From Kuschelorhynchus macadamiae (taxonomy: Eukaryota; Arthropoda; Insecta; Coleoptera; Curculionidae): a stretch of DNA of 64,000 bases. The stretch's first letter is position 1, and each line of letters begins with the position of its first letter. Below the pieces are notes generated by a model. The model searched no databases. It was not told the DNA's origin and saw nothing but the letters and a program-made list of their open reading frames with translations. Below are positions 50,980 to 62,534 of the stretch, one piece after another. The stretch spans positions 1 through 64,000 of the forward strand of contig JAUTXW010000328.1 of NCBI GenBank assembly GCA_030620095.1, written 5' to 3'. Both the position numbers and the translations under genes were made by a program.

Positions 50980-51022
50980 ATCCCTGAAGATGGCTCGTGT
51001 AATCGAAGCTGAAACGTCGGAT
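50980..51022 (+). ncRNA. Hammerhead ribozyme-like motif, PLE 2 right arm
   Basis: ATCC (50980-50983) pairs with GGAT (51019-51022) as stem I. CTGAAGA (50984-50990) fits the CUGANGA core. A stem II lies between 50991 and 51009 with one missing base relative to a perfect GCTTCG-CGAAGC pairing. GAAA and CGTC follow. Minimal stem III, as is usual in PLE hammerheads. Confidence 0.6.
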
Positions 51023-51454
51023 AGTAATTCGAATATGACACGGTCTAATCCCAAGAACCAAGATTTCTTAATTGATGAAAACCGTGAAAACATTCGTTCT
51101 ATGTTAGAAAACAAATAGTTAGAGAAAGCAATGTACGGTCACTAGATATAGAAAAAGAAGTTTCGAAGAATAAAAGACAAAACCGAAGCATTAATCCTAG
51201 CTGCTCAAGATCAATAGCAACACAATATTATAAGAAAACCATTCTGAAAACAACGGAAACATCTAAATGTCGATTACGTAAGGAGCACGAAGAGGACAAT
51301 CACTCCTATCATGTCAGGTTGCCTGATTTTAACAAAACAGGATTACCGGGAGACACGACAAAGTATGTAGTCATCTGCACTATATGATTTAAAATTTTGT
51401 GCAAGACTGGTTGTGATAAGACTTCAAGATGGTGGAACGAATAAAATGTTTATA

Positions 51455-51800
51455 ATACTGGAAAGTTTTAGCGTCGCTAGATGCACAAAAAAATTCCGCC
51501 GGTCTGCCTGCCAAATTGAGCTATAGCTAAAGAACTACTTGCCCGATTGACTTCAAATCTGGGTCAAAAGTTAAAGGTTTTATGAACACAATGGCGGCCT
51601 GGTAAAATGTTAAAAAAACGATGACTGAAAAACTGATTATCCAGATTACCTCACATTTGGCACAAAAATCAAAAAATTAGTCTACAAACTATTTGTTTAA
51701 TTCTTTTTAAATTATCTGTAGCGTAGGTAGAAACTGGTAAAATATTGGTAACAATCCAATATGGTGAAACAAAATGGCGCCCAGTAAAAATGTTTGAAAA
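51455..51800 (+). repeat. Interspersed repeat K
   Basis: Contains AGCTATAGCTAAAGAACTAC, CAAATCTGGGTCAAAAG, AATGGCGGCCTGGTAAAATG and GTGAAACAAAATGGCGCCC in the usual order. Confidence 0.7.
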
Positions 51801-52029
51801 AAAAGTGTATGTATATGTGTAGAATGGCTAAGTGCGGAATTAAATTGGATCACACTTCACTATTCCTAAGAAAAGGAAATATTCATATCGAGGGAAGTTC
51901 TGAGTTTTTTATTTTCATTTGTTTTTATTTTAAATTAACAGATCTTTTAATAACTTTATTTGCAGTGGTTTGTAATAAAATAAACGGATTCGTACCAAAA
52001 TTTTGCCAATTTATATACAGTGTGGCCAT

Positions 52030-52620
52030 TTAAAATATGATTATTTTGACACATTTAACTTTGACATCGCTCATTGCCGTGCGAGCCTAGAGGGGCGATA
52101 ATGGTACGATTTTTAAGAAAAAGATATTAGGGATTTTTTTAACGGAATTTTGATTGTCGATTCTTACTCAGCATCATCAGGAACCCCCTTATACCAAATT
52201 TCAACAAAAGAAGTCATTAGCTCTGGGAAACAGGAGCTTTCAAAAAATGCATTTGTTTTTCATTTCAAAGGCAGAAATCTTTAAAACGATTGTCTTGATG
52301 AAGAAATTTTTATAATTTTAATGAAAATAATTAAGGAACACAATGCAGAGCTGAAGAACTCGAAGGCACTGGTTTAAGAGATTTCTGCCTTCAAAACGAT
52401 AAAAAAAAACAATTTTTGAAAGCTCGTATTTCCCATAGCTAATGACTTATTTTGTTAAAATTCGGTATAACGGGGTTCTTGATAATGCTGAGTAAGAATC
52501 GAGAATCAAAATTCCGTTAAAAATCTTTTTCTTAAAAATCGTACCATTTCCCCCCTCTAGGTTCGCACGCCAATGAGCGATGTCAAAGTTGAATATGTCA
52601 AAATAGTCACATTTTATATC
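52030..52620. mobile_element. Foldback element, about 235-bp arms
   Basis: The left arm 52030-52262 (TTTGACATCGCTCATTGCCG, GATTCTTACTCAGCATCATC) is matched in reverse by 52385-52620 (GATAATGCTGAGTAAGAATC, CCAATGAGCGATGTCAAAG). Non-coding, with a roughly 120-bp hinge. Confidence 0.85.
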
Positions 52621-52699
52621 CATACACATCACCGAAATTTGAAACTAACCTGGCAGTTAATTCCTGAGTTATTAGGGTGTTCCGCTTTTAAATGAGTCA

Positions 52700-53000
52700 C
52701 ACTGTATATGTGAAATTAGATTTTTTTTCTGATTTGTGGTCCACTGGATAAGACGTTTTTAAAAATTGTTTTTTTTTTTCATTTTATTAACCAGCTATTT
52801 TGTTCCGTTATATTCAATTTTTACTAAAATGTTACCAGTTCGCCCTCATATAACTTTTGATTTTTTACTAAAATTTGAAGCAAAGTAGGCAAGTATTGTT
52901 TGAGCTAGGTCGCGCACTGTCCAACGGAATTTGGTAAACATGTTTCTCGGTACCTAGGAACTCTAAAATGACCCGCAATCACGGGTTGTGATTAATAACA
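52700..53000 (-). repeat. Interspersed repeat K, minus orientation
   Basis: CAGCTATTTTGTTCCG, TTTACTAAAATGTTACCAG and GAATTTGGTAAACATG, then the step ACCTAGGAACTCTAAAATG, match the family in reverse order. Confidence 0.6.
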
Positions 53001-53377
53001 CGTTATATATACAATAACAATAAACAAATTTAGAAAGTCGATTTTCACCTTCTTCTAATTGTCGTTGGGGCTGCCACCTTTTAGACGAAGTTAACCCGTT
53101 AAAAATTTTTTAAAAAGGTCCTTCAATTTATACATATTTGCAACTACTTACGCTGGAGATCGAAATACGACCCTACCCGACTACAAGAAACGGTAATAGG
53201 CGTTTGTTACCTCTTATCCAATGGTACTAAAAGTAGTGGTGCGGATTATTATGTTTGATGTGTTGCCAAATAATAAAACATATTGTGAAGTTTTATGTTT
53301 TCAAAGACGTTTACCCCGGAGATTCTGGCGTTAAAACTAAGTGCCGTATCGATTTGAAATTTCACAACTGTATGTAA

Positions 53378-54345
53378 TTCGAATGACAATACAATAATGT
53401 TCTACTACCGATTTGATCAGATCAGTACCAAATGGTACCGGTCAATTTTAACCTACCCTTAATTATCGTAAAGATTTGAAATTTTGCAAGTGTATAATTC
53501 GGATGGCAATTTTATATTTCGGTACCAATTGATACCGATTGATTTTAATCCAATGTAATTCGAATGAAAATACAATAATTCGGTACAATCGAGCTGATCT
53601 AATCAGAACGGTGGTACCAAATGATACCGATGGTACCAGCTAGTATACCCCTCGCGTTTGGACTCATTTGGTTTGCTTTGACGAATTTAGTACATTAACA
53701 GTAATACGTAATATTTTATGACTAAAAAGTAAAAAATAAATCATAGTTTAAAAAACACTAGAATTATTAAAACTAGTTATCAATAACGCATTAAAAAGTA
53801 CAAATTTATGTAAAATATTACGAAAAGAAACGTAACGTAACGTAAACGTAACCAAAAAGCGCCCCACGCTTTTTGGTTACGTTTCGTTTCTTTGAGAAGA
53901 ATGTACTTTTAATTAGTTTCGACAAAGAGGCCCCACGTTATTTGGCATAGTCATTGAATTGTCAAGGATAGAATGCATATATGGTAACAAAATATTTGAA
54001 ATAAATGACATTATTTTGTACTTTTTGCATTTCTGACAAAAGTGTCTTTTCTAGTTTTTTTTTAAAACTATAATTTAATATCTCCTCATATAATACCCCA
54101 CTTATTATTATAATATATGGATTATATAGGGGAAGTATTGTAATCGCAAAGATTTTCAAAAAATATAAATTGGGTACCATCTAGTTGGTACCATATTATG
54201 TATTGGACTCTTCAAACCAAACGAAATAGCCCAAACCCGAGGACTTTACTAGCTCTTACCAGAGGTACCATTTGGTACCACCGAGCTAATCAGATCAACT
54301 CGATTGTACCAAATTATTGTATTTTCATCCAAATTACATCGGACC
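53378..54345. repeat. GGTACC-rich inverted repeat region
   Basis: AGTACCAAATGGTACCGG (53430), GGTACCAATTGATACCG, GTGGTACCAAATGATACCG and AGAGGTACCATTTGGTACCA (54261) recur. The phrase GTACAATCGAGCTGATCTAA at 53582 is matched in reverse by GAGCTAATCAGATCAACTCG at 54282. This looks like a diverged foldback of about 970 bp. Confidence 0.55.
53824..53893. repeat. Perfect long hairpin
   Basis: AAACGTAACCAAAAAGCG (53844-53861) and CGCTTTTTGGTTACGTTT (53867-53884) form an 18-bp perfect stem around a CCCCA loop. Outside it, AAAGAAACG (53824-53832) pairs with CGTTTCTTT (53885-53893), with an 11-nt TAACG-repeat bulge on one side. Confidence 0.9.
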
Positions 54346-54546
54346 AAATGAAATTATATGGTTTAACTTATGTTTTTTTAGAATTGGTTGAATCATTGAT
54401 TTAGAAACTCTGACGTAATCTTATATTTTCCTGCAAGAACTAGTTGCAGTTGTTTCAACAGAAGCAAACACATTTATTTCATACTTGTAAATTTTTAGGT
54501 CCAGGTTTAGAAAATGACCCTGTTGGATTAAAATATATAAATGTTT

Positions 54547-55476
54547 TACTTCCCTCGTAAATGAAAAGTACCAGATTTTTACGTTTGAAGGTCCCTAGAT
54601 GCCGAAAAAAATATTTTCTCAATTCCGTCGGTCTGTCACTGTAAGTGTTCGCGGCATAGCTAAAAAACTACTTAACCGATTGAGTTCAAATTTTGGTCAA
54701 AAATGAAGGATCATATGGGAATGACCTGGTACCATTTGGTTAAAAATCCAATATGGCAAAACAAAATGGCGGCCTAGTAAAATGTTAAAAAATGTATTAC
54801 TAAAAAACTACTTATCCAATTTATCTCAAATTTTGTACAGAAATCAAGTTTATAAAGAAAATTAAAATTTTGGTACGAATCCAAGATAGCGGAACAAAAT
54901 GGCGGCTTAATAAAATATTTAAGCCTGTAAAAACCAAGGTCTGTAAACTCTAATTAGAGTTTACAGGCCTTGTATAAAAACTACTTAATTTACTGATTTC
55001 AAAGTTTGTGGCATAACCCTTTCAGGTTTTACATTTTACATAACACGTTCTAGGGTGCCTAGATGCCAAAAAATATGTTTTATCAATTCCGTTGGTCAGT
55101 CTGTCGGTGTGTCTGTCAGTTCGCAGCAAAACTACTTATCAGATTGCCTTCAAATTCGTACGAGGATGACGTGGTAATATTTTGGTAAAAATCCAATATG
55201 CCGGAACAAGATAGTGGCCTAGTGAAAAAATTATTAATAAAAAACAAAAATCAAGTGTTACGTAGGAATGAACTGCAAAACTAGCAAAACAAAATGGCGG
55301 CATAATAAAATATTTAAAAAATCAGCTTGAAAAAAGTATATTATTAGATTAATTTCGAATTTTACGCAAGTATTAAGGATGATATAGAGATAAACTAATA
55401 AAGTTGCGTAAAAAAAATCTTATTCAATTGACTTTAAATTTTTCAGAAAAATTAAATGTAATATAGGAATAAACTA
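54547..55476 (+). repeat. Interspersed repeat K, two units
   Basis: Heads near 54547 (TTACTTCCCTCGTAAATG) and 55020. Also CCGTCGGTCTGTCACTG, GCGGCATAGCTAAAAAACTA and AACAAAATGGCGGCCTAG. The second unit is interrupted at 55476 by the Tc1/mariner element and resumes at 57298. Confidence 0.8.
55475..55476. repeat. Left TA target duplication
   Basis: TA before AACTGCTGTGC; matched by TA at 57298-57299 after GCACAGCAGTT. Confidence 0.8.
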
Positions 55477-57297
55477 AACTGCTGTGCATAATAACTTCAA
55501 TTCTAAAATTTTTGTGTAAAATTCAAATTGCTGTAACTTTTCAGGGATGAGAGATATTGGGCTACGGTTTTCAGTGTATTATGGAGATATGTTTTGAAAA
55601 AAAGCCCAGTATTATGTATTTTTTCAAAGTGCGTTTCATTTTATTATACAGGGTGTGAGATGACACCGTCTTATTTTTTTAAATGTTTGTTAAGAGCGAG
55701 AACTTGTTACAGCAACTCTTAAGTTTTCTTTTTTCGACCAAAATGATCTTTGGCAAGATGCAAAAAAACAATTTCTAGCGATTTGTCGTATCTTCACTTG
55801 TTTTCAATATACAGGGTTTTTTCGAAAAAAACGACATCGTTACATTATTAACACTTCAACACGACACCCTGTACATTAGTCGGACATTGGTCACTTGATT
55901 TATCATGGGTATTTATGCCTGTAATCATATTCATAGGAGCAATGTATACATGGTGTAACATAAGTAAAAGAGAAATAACAAAATTGGAAATTAATATTTT
56001 GGTTGAATTTCGTACACTCCCTAACCATATTTGGGGGTATGATGAGAAACGGCAAGACAGAGTTATTTATCACTCGTGGGACTGTCAACGTCGAAATTTA
56101 TAGAAATGAATGTTTAATAAATATCATTCTACCATTTGCAAATAATTTTGGAATCGATTTTATCTTAGCTGATGACAATGCAAGGCCCCACCGAGCTAGA
56201 ACCGTTATAGAGACTTATTTATAATGTGTTTAAATAAGCTTGTTTTATTTCATAAAATACAAAGGGTATTTGAAGTAGGTATTAAAAAAAGTGAAAGGTC
56301 TACTTATTATTTTCAAAAAAAAAGTGTATAAATCTGGAAATAGTGCCAATGCATTTAAAATTGTCTTATTATGCCAAATTGGCTTCGACTTAATTCGGTG
56401 ATTAGTGGGCTATTTTAATTATTCCATTTTATAGCACGGCAATAGCTTGGCAGAAAATTGAAATGTATGGTTTCTTAATATAAAACACTCAGTATATCAA
56501 TATCGAAACATAACATGTATCATATCTTTTTAGTTTTTGGCTGAACAAACCAAAAATTGTGAAAAATTTACTGGAATATCAGAATGTAGCCGTTTCTTAA
56601 TTAGTTATTAAATAACGCCCTGTATATTCAATAATAAATGCATTTAAGACAAAACCTAAAAAACCGTTTCGACAAAAGGATTAATTATTTTCAAAAATTC
56701 TCACAAAACTGGCGAGCTTTCATTATTTTAGATTTGACAAGAGATTCAAGGAGGGAGTGTACGAAATTCAACCAAAATATTAATTTCCAATTTTGTTATT
56801 TCTCTTTTACTTATGTTACACCATGTATACATTGCTCCTATGAATATGATTACAGGCATAAATACCCATAATAAATCAAGTGACCAATGTCCGACTAATG
56901 TACAGGGTGTCGTGTTGAAGTGTTAATAATGTAACGATGTCGTTTTTTTCGAAAAAACCCTGTATATTGAAAACAAGTGAAGATACGACAAATCGCTAGA
57001 AATTATTTTTTTGCATCTTGCCAAAGATCATTTTGGTCGAAAAAAGAAAACTTAAGAGTTGCTGTAACAAGTTCTCGCTCTTAACAAACATTTAAAAAAA
57101 TAAGACGGTGTCATCTCACACCCTGTATAATAAAATGAAACGCACTTTGAAAAAATACATAATACTGGGCTTTTTTTCAAAACATATCTCCATAATACGC
57201 TGAAAACCGTAGCCTAATATCTCTCATCTCTGAAAAGCTACAACAATTTGAATTTTACCCAAAAATTTTAGAATTGCAGTTATTATGCACAGCAGTT
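55477..57297 (+). mobile_element. Tc1/mariner element with 546-bp inverted arms
   Basis: AACTGCTGTGCATAATAACT at the left and AGTTATTATGCACAGCAGTT at the right bound a 1821-bp element flanked by TA. The arms 55477-56022 and 56752-57297 are each 546 bp and almost perfectly complementary, far longer than ordinary Tc1 ends. The 729-bp centre holds a transposase fragment. Such a palindrome can arise when one end of an element is duplicated in inverse orientation over the rest. The arms also contain the phrase ACAGGGTGTGAGATGACACC, like other TACAGGGTG-type ends here. Confidence 0.9.
56033..56224 (+). pseudogene. Tc1-like transposase fragment
   Basis: The frame reads FGGMMRNGKTELFITRGTVN, then YRNECLINIILPFANNFGID and FILADDNARPHRARTVIETY. 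DDNARPHRA carries the second catalytic Asp of the DDE/D domain and is diagnostic of Tc1/mariner transposases. The DNA-binding domain, the first Asp and the last catalytic residue are missing, because the flanks are occupied by the inverted arms. Confidence 0.85.
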
Positions 57298-57560
57298 TAG
57301 TACGAATTCAACATGACCTAACAAAATGACGGTGTGTGTCTATGTTAAAACTGCTTACTGAATTTATTTTTATGCCTAAAAACCCAGTGTGACATAGGAA
57401 GAAACTGGTAAAATATTGGTAGGAATCCAATACGATAGAACAAAATGGCGCTCAATAAAAATGTTTGAAAAGTCAGAAAATATGTTACTAAATAACTATG
57501 TACTGAACTAAATTGGGTTACACTTCACTATTCTTAATAAAAAGAAATATTTATAATAAA
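57298..57560 (+). repeat. Interspersed repeat K, continuation after Tc1 insertion
   Basis: GTACGAATTCAACATGACCT, GGAAGAAACTGGTAAAATAT and GAACAAAATGGCGCTCAATA continue the unit broken at 55476. Confidence 0.75.
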
Positions 57561-58774
57561 GAAAGCTCGGGGTAAAGTTAATTAACCATTTTTTTTTATT
57601 TCTTGTCTTGGCCTATTAATGAAAAATACATTTTTTAATTAATTTTGGATTTAATATTGAAAATAAATTTGACTTAATATTGAAAATATATTTTTCAAAA
57701 ACGAGAAACAACATAAAAACACAACTTGGGTTACATCTAAGCAATATTTTCAATTTCAACCTGATCTGGTCACAAACGAAGTGGTTGTGAAATATTGTTT
57801 GTGGCATCTTTCGTTTCACAAAAAAGTACCACAATGCTTCGACAATCAATAACAAATCCGCACGCGGATGACCTAAACAACCATTTCCCTGAATATTCAA
57901 GGAGAGAGGAGCCAAACTCCCGTTAACAATATTATTTATCCCCCTACATCGATCCGACAAGAGACAGGTTAAGACTAATATCCGGAATAAAGAATTAACA
58001 AAAGGTCTTTGCTTGTCGCAAATCTCCCGCGTTTCGTCCCACCGCTCGTAGCTAATGCCATCATTGCATGCAGCTCGGGGTATTGTTCCTCCCTGCAGGC
58101 CGATTAATAATTGTCACAAATTCAATTAGTGAGTAATTAAAGCTCAGGTGGATGGATTGCTGAATGACGGAGCTTAAATTACACCTGTCGAAATGGAAAA
58201 ATAATGAAATCTGTGTCTGATTAATTAGGCGATTCGTGGAAGTTATTAGTCTATGTTTTGCTAACCGTAGAGTATGTAACTAATCCAGTTGTTAGTCGAA
58301 CTGATATTGTAATTCTTTGTTTTGACTTACTATATACTGCATCCAAAGTAAATCCTTAAATTTTTACGGTTTGAATTGAATCACTGTAACAGCTGCAATT
58401 CGCGTCGTTGTTTTTCGTCATGTTTTGGTATTGGTTAGAGTTATTTCTTAGTTAATAGTCTTTTCTTAAACAGACAAAATGACGCCAAATCATTTTTTTG
58501 TTGTTTTGGGTCCTGTCACAGAAAATATAGCTAGTGTGTTTAGCTATATTTTCTGAGGTCCTATTAAAAACAAAAACTGCGTCTATCCTTTTCTATTTGA
58601 CGTTCTATTTCTGTTTCGGTTTAGAGATTTGAAAGTTGAATTAGTTCATAAGATATGAAAATAGACTATAAAAATGGGATTGACTCGAAATTAAATACAT
58701 CCGATCGGTTGAATCCGAAAAGTCTCACTCTCGGACCTCTATCTCTATTATTAATAAATTTAATTTAATGTTGA
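57561..58774. other. Unassigned DNA with a candidate conserved non-coding stretch
   Basis: From about 57980 to 58240 the sequence is less AT-biased and contains homeodomain-type TAATTA and ATTAATTAG sites, a CAGGTG E-box and TTGTCACAAATTCAATTAG. It has the look of an enhancer, but no function can be shown. No exon was recognised. Confidence 0.35.
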
Positions 58775-58782
58775 AAATAGAA
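58775..58782. repeat. Left 8-bp target-site duplication
   Basis: AAATAGAA, repeated exactly at 60509-60516. Confidence 0.9.
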
Positions 58783-60508
58783 CAGTGGCGACTGGTGGAT
58801 TTAAGAACGGGTGAAGCGCAACGTAGCAGCAGGCAAAAATAGCGCCGCATGATGTTAATTATCCATAGCTTTGGAACGTTTTTTAATACCTAGGGGAAAT
58901 AATATGAATTTATGAGATTTTAAATATATTTTTTTGAATTGAAATATTGCCAAGAGAAGTAAGTCTTTCTTGAGATATTGTATTCCTTAAATAAGTTTTT
59001 ACACATTTGAAGCAAGAAAAACTTCTTTCCACTGAAGCACTTGTCGACGGTATTGTCAAAATAAGGGAAAACAATTTATATGCTTCGGTAAAAATATATT
59101 TTTATTAATTTTTTTCTCTGGCTCTTGCAGCGATTTATTCCAATTACTCTCATTTAAGTCGTTGACTTTTTGAAAATATTTCCCCATATAACTGTAACAA
59201 ATTTTCAAACGAGCCAGTTGGAAAATTTAAACTATATTCGGAAAATTTAGTTTTGAAATCTTAATGTCATTTCCATTAAAATATGGTCCAATATTTCATA
59301 AAAAAGGGTTCTAGACTTAGCCCTAATTTCTTCAGGTGAAAGCTTAGCAAGCTCACGTTTGCAATGATTTATTTTTGTAATAGAATTTGCTTTATTAAAC
59401 ATGGTATTAAAAAAATGTTCATTTCTTTTTTTACAGAGCGCTTCACGACAGCGTTTTATAATGGATATGTAAAAATGAATGTCAAGCGATTTTTTTTGAA
59501 GAACGTCAAATAGTATGTCCGTGGTTGAGAAAATGTCGTTAAACACTAATGCCAGAAACTTGAATTCAAAATCGTTCATCTCACCTAAAAATCCTTTCGC
59601 AAGGCGGATTGATTTTTAATCAGATTTGTCACAGTTTCTAATAAATTCAAAGACGTCTTTTAATTTATTCCAGTCTTGAACAATCACAAAAAACAGTCAA
59701 ATGAACTGCAACGGAACTCACCGGTTGCAGCGAAATAGGCGAAAATAAAAGTAAACAACTACCGCAAACTGAACGACACGTGGGTGTAGTGTACTGCGCC
59801 TGCAATTCACTGAGAGCGTTGTATGGCGCTGGACTCGACGTCATCGGATACGCGTTGTCATGGCAACATAGTAGGAAAATAGTAAACTAAACATAGCACC
59901 TCCAGCAAAGTCAAAGCGGTTTGCGCCACTGTTATAGTTGTTACAATAAAATTCGATTGAAAGTGCGCCAACGGTCAAGTAAAATATTTATTCGAGATGT
60001 ACAGTTTATTTTTTACCAATTAGGTGAATCAATTAATGTAAAAACTAAAATTTTAAGAGATATATAATAAATATAGTTAGATGTTTGCTTATTTATTTTT
60101 CCTGGTGTCTGCAGCAGCAAATTTATACCGCTCCCATTTCTATTTGGCTTACGGATGTTCACCATTGCGTTGCCATACCAACTGCCGTAAACAAATCGCG
60201 AAAGCCGGCGGGCGGGGGGAGTCTGATGCGGAATTTGTTACTTCTGATTGTGATTCCTCAACGGGTCGCTCTTATGAAAAGATGTTCAGCGCGCTACGTT
60301 TTTAAGTCATTATTATTTTTTTGTGTATATAACGCACTAGTTTTGAGAGAAAATAATGGTATAATTAAGTAAATAATGCATATAAAACATACTACATTAT
60401 TATAATAAAAATGTAGATTATAAAATGCCTAATATTTTAAAAGTATTTTTATTTTTAAGTAAATTGATTGGAAAATGTAGGTGAAGCGGCCCTGGCGAGC
60501 CGCTACTG
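58783..60508 (-). mobile_element. hAT DNA transposon (family A), defective copy
   Basis: CAGTGGCGACTGG at the left and GCGAGCCGCTACTG at the right are the termini, with AAATAGAA duplicated on both sides. The element is 1726 bp. The minus-strand transposase is internally deleted and broken: LSPEEIRAKSRTLFYEILDH at about 59280-59340, FEFKFLALVFNDIFSTTDIL at about 59515-59572, and a degraded dimerization region near 58930-59100. A stretch near 60090-60300 with a small open frame (CHTNCRKQIAKAGGRGE) is unlike the other family members and may be filler. Confidence 0.92.
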
Positions 60509-60516
60509 AAATAGAA
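60509..60516. repeat. Right 8-bp target-site duplication
   Basis: AAATAGAA, identical to 58775-58782. Confidence 0.9.
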
Positions 60517-61169
60517 TTCCGGACAGTGAGCGCTAAGTTGTTGCCCCAAAAATGGCTGTAAAAAATTAAAAAAAATATGTTATTATTAGTTGGACACTTG
60601 AAGGAACAATATCCCGCTGAAAAATTCTTTTTCATTGTTTTTTCTTGAGTTTTTTTTAGAGTTTTCGTTTATATTTCATGTCGAATAATTGTTAAACAAA
60701 AGCCACTAAAATTATATCGCTTCGTGGAGACTTTTGTCATAGCTATACTATATGCGATTATGGTATTGCGATGTTTTTAGTTATTATAATCTACTAGTTA
60801 TTAATTAATGAAACTAACAAAAAACTGAATAACTAAAATTTGTTAATTAACAATACGATAATTTTATAAAAAATCAGTGAAAAAAATTTTATCAGAGAGA
60901 TTAATTTCTTCCAGTAGTGTATAGAATATGTATTTTTTTTTTTAAATGTTTAAAATTAATTTTTAATTGTATTAAATTTGTTTTTAATTGTACGGTCGGT
61001 TTTAGGTCATCGTAACGGCTTAGCGCTCGCCGCGGGGAGGTCTATTTTCAAAATTAAATTAAAATTATTGATAACAGAGATAGTCCGGGCGTCCGGATTG
61101 GAAATTTCTTTCTCTTTAAGAATATTTTTTTAAAATTTGGTGTTGGAATTATTTGCAAAAACTAAACTC
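60517..61169. other. AT-rich spacer, nothing recognised
   Basis: A short GC-richer phrase (AACGGCTTAGCGCTCGCCGC, 61012-61031) interrupts AT-rich DNA. No frame or repeat was recognised. Confidence 0.35.
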
Positions 61170-61362
61170 CTTTTTTACTTCCCTCGTAAAAGGGAAGTAT
61201 TTTAATCGTGAAAAAAATCACCCCCCGAGATTTTTTTAGATATTTACGTTTCAGGGTCCTTATGTCGAAAAACATGTTTTCTCACTTCATTCGGTCTGTC
61301 TGTCTGTTCGCAGCATAGCTAAAAAACTATATTTACCGATTAACTTAATTAACTTAAAATAT
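61170..61362 (+). repeat. Interspersed repeat K, left part interrupted by PLE 3
   Basis: The head TTACTTCCCTCGTAAAAGGGAAGT is a clean palindrome here. GTTTCAGGGTCC, TTCGGTCTGTCTGTCTG and GCAGCATAGCTAAAAAACTA follow. The unit resumes at about 63310. Confidence 0.8.
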
Positions 61363-61433
61363 TATCAAAGGGTTCGCAATAAATCAGACCAAAACAGTGT
61401 GATATACTTTTCTTTTATTACGATTTTTTTTTA

Positions 61434-61478
61434 TTCAGCAACGTTTCGGCGGTCGTTTACCACCATCATCAGGCTAAA
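61434..61478 (-). ncRNA. Hammerhead ribozyme-like motif, PLE 3 left arm (intact core)
   Basis: Minus strand: TTTAGC, CTGATGA, a spare T, stem II GGTGGT-AAACG-ACCGCC (six pairs, one G-U), GAAA, CGTT, then GCTGAA pairing with TTTAGC (six pairs, one G-U) as stem I. All core positions are conserved, and stem III is minimal (AC with GT), as described for PLE hammerheads that act best as dimers. Confidence 0.75.
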
Positions 61479-62239
61479 ATACATACATTTTATTTATAAA
61501 TTTTAAATTGTAAATACAAAGGACAGAAATATGGAATGTCACTACAAGTAGATGTTTTGCTTTTTTTTGGTGATAGGTTGAAAAAGAATAAAATATTACG
61601 TACATACATTTAAATTCAAAAACAAACAAACGTAATTATAGCTAATACACGTTATATGTATATTGTTATTATTAGTAGGTAAACAAGAGAAAGGAAACAG
61701 AGACCAGTCTTTTGTTTTTTTATATATCTTATAGAAAAACATGTATTATTATTAGATATTATTTTTTATTTAAGTTTAATAAAGGCATCAAACCATGTAA
61801 TACATAAACAATTATTATCATACCTTTTTTTTTGGGAGGTGTGCACCAGTTCAAAGCATACCTTTTGTTGTTCTAATTAGTATGTGGAGTCATATTTCGG
61901 TAATACCTATTTCTTTATATATATTTTTGTTATTTCTATACAAGAGACACTCTCTGCAATGTACGAGTTTCAAACTAGCTGTAAACAGCATATTGGAAGA
62001 ATGTGATTTGGATAATTTGGGTGGTGTTTTTATTTAAATATTAAAACATTAGTGGGTTGTCAACTGTTTTGCGATTGAAAAATATAAAACTATTTGTTTT
62101 TTTGGTTTAAACAGCTTAACGCCAGATGTCAGATCGGGATTTTATTTTCAGAGATTAATTTTATTTGGTTTATGTAATGTATTAATCTGTTTTTTTTTTG
62201 ATTGATAAGAAAGAAAAAGGAAAATATGTTTTGATGTTA

Positions 62240-62534
62240 AATGTTTTATTACATTAGATGTTTATAAAATGAAATTATGTTATCATAATCAGTTTTTTGA
62301 CTAATATTGTTTGGAAACTTGTGAATGTATAACGTTTCCAAAATTAGTCTTTTGATAAGATTTTCTTCAGTGTGTAATATTGAGAAATTGTTAAAATCAA
62401 AAACATGTAATGTTGTTAGAGAGTAGTTGCATCAGCCTGAATGCGAGGGGTTATTTTTACGAATATTATAGTTGTGTTGATAAAAGCGTTATTTTGTGTA
62501 TTGTGATGTTTCTCCGATATATACAAGAGTAGGG
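62240..62534 (-). pseudogene. PLE 3 GIY-YIG endonuclease remnant
   Basis: The minus-strand frame from 62534 reads TLVYIGETSQYTK, stop, RFYQHNYNIRKNNPSHSG, stop, TTLHVFDFNNFSILHTEENL, then KRLILETLYIHKFPN and SQKTDYDN. YIGET followed by the R-x-x-Q-H segment and the LETLYI helix are typical of PLE GIY-YIG domains. The first strand (GIY) is lost at the junction with the right arm. Two in-frame stops. Confidence 0.8.

Larger units (their letters stand above)
50163..51069 (-). mobile_element. Penelope-like element 2 (truncated, inverted terminal repeats)
   Basis: The arms 50163-50335 and 50898-51069 are reverse complements of about 170 bp (TGGTTCTTGGGATTAGAC at the left, GTCTAATCCCAAGAACCA at the right). 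Each arm contains a TATAAAAG flanked by CGGG and CCCG (50303-50310 reverse; 50920-50927 forward). Exactly 60 bp on lies a hammerhead-like motif ending in GAAACGTCGGAT. The body between the arms encodes the PLE linker and GIY-YIG domain on the minus strand. Confidence 0.88.
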
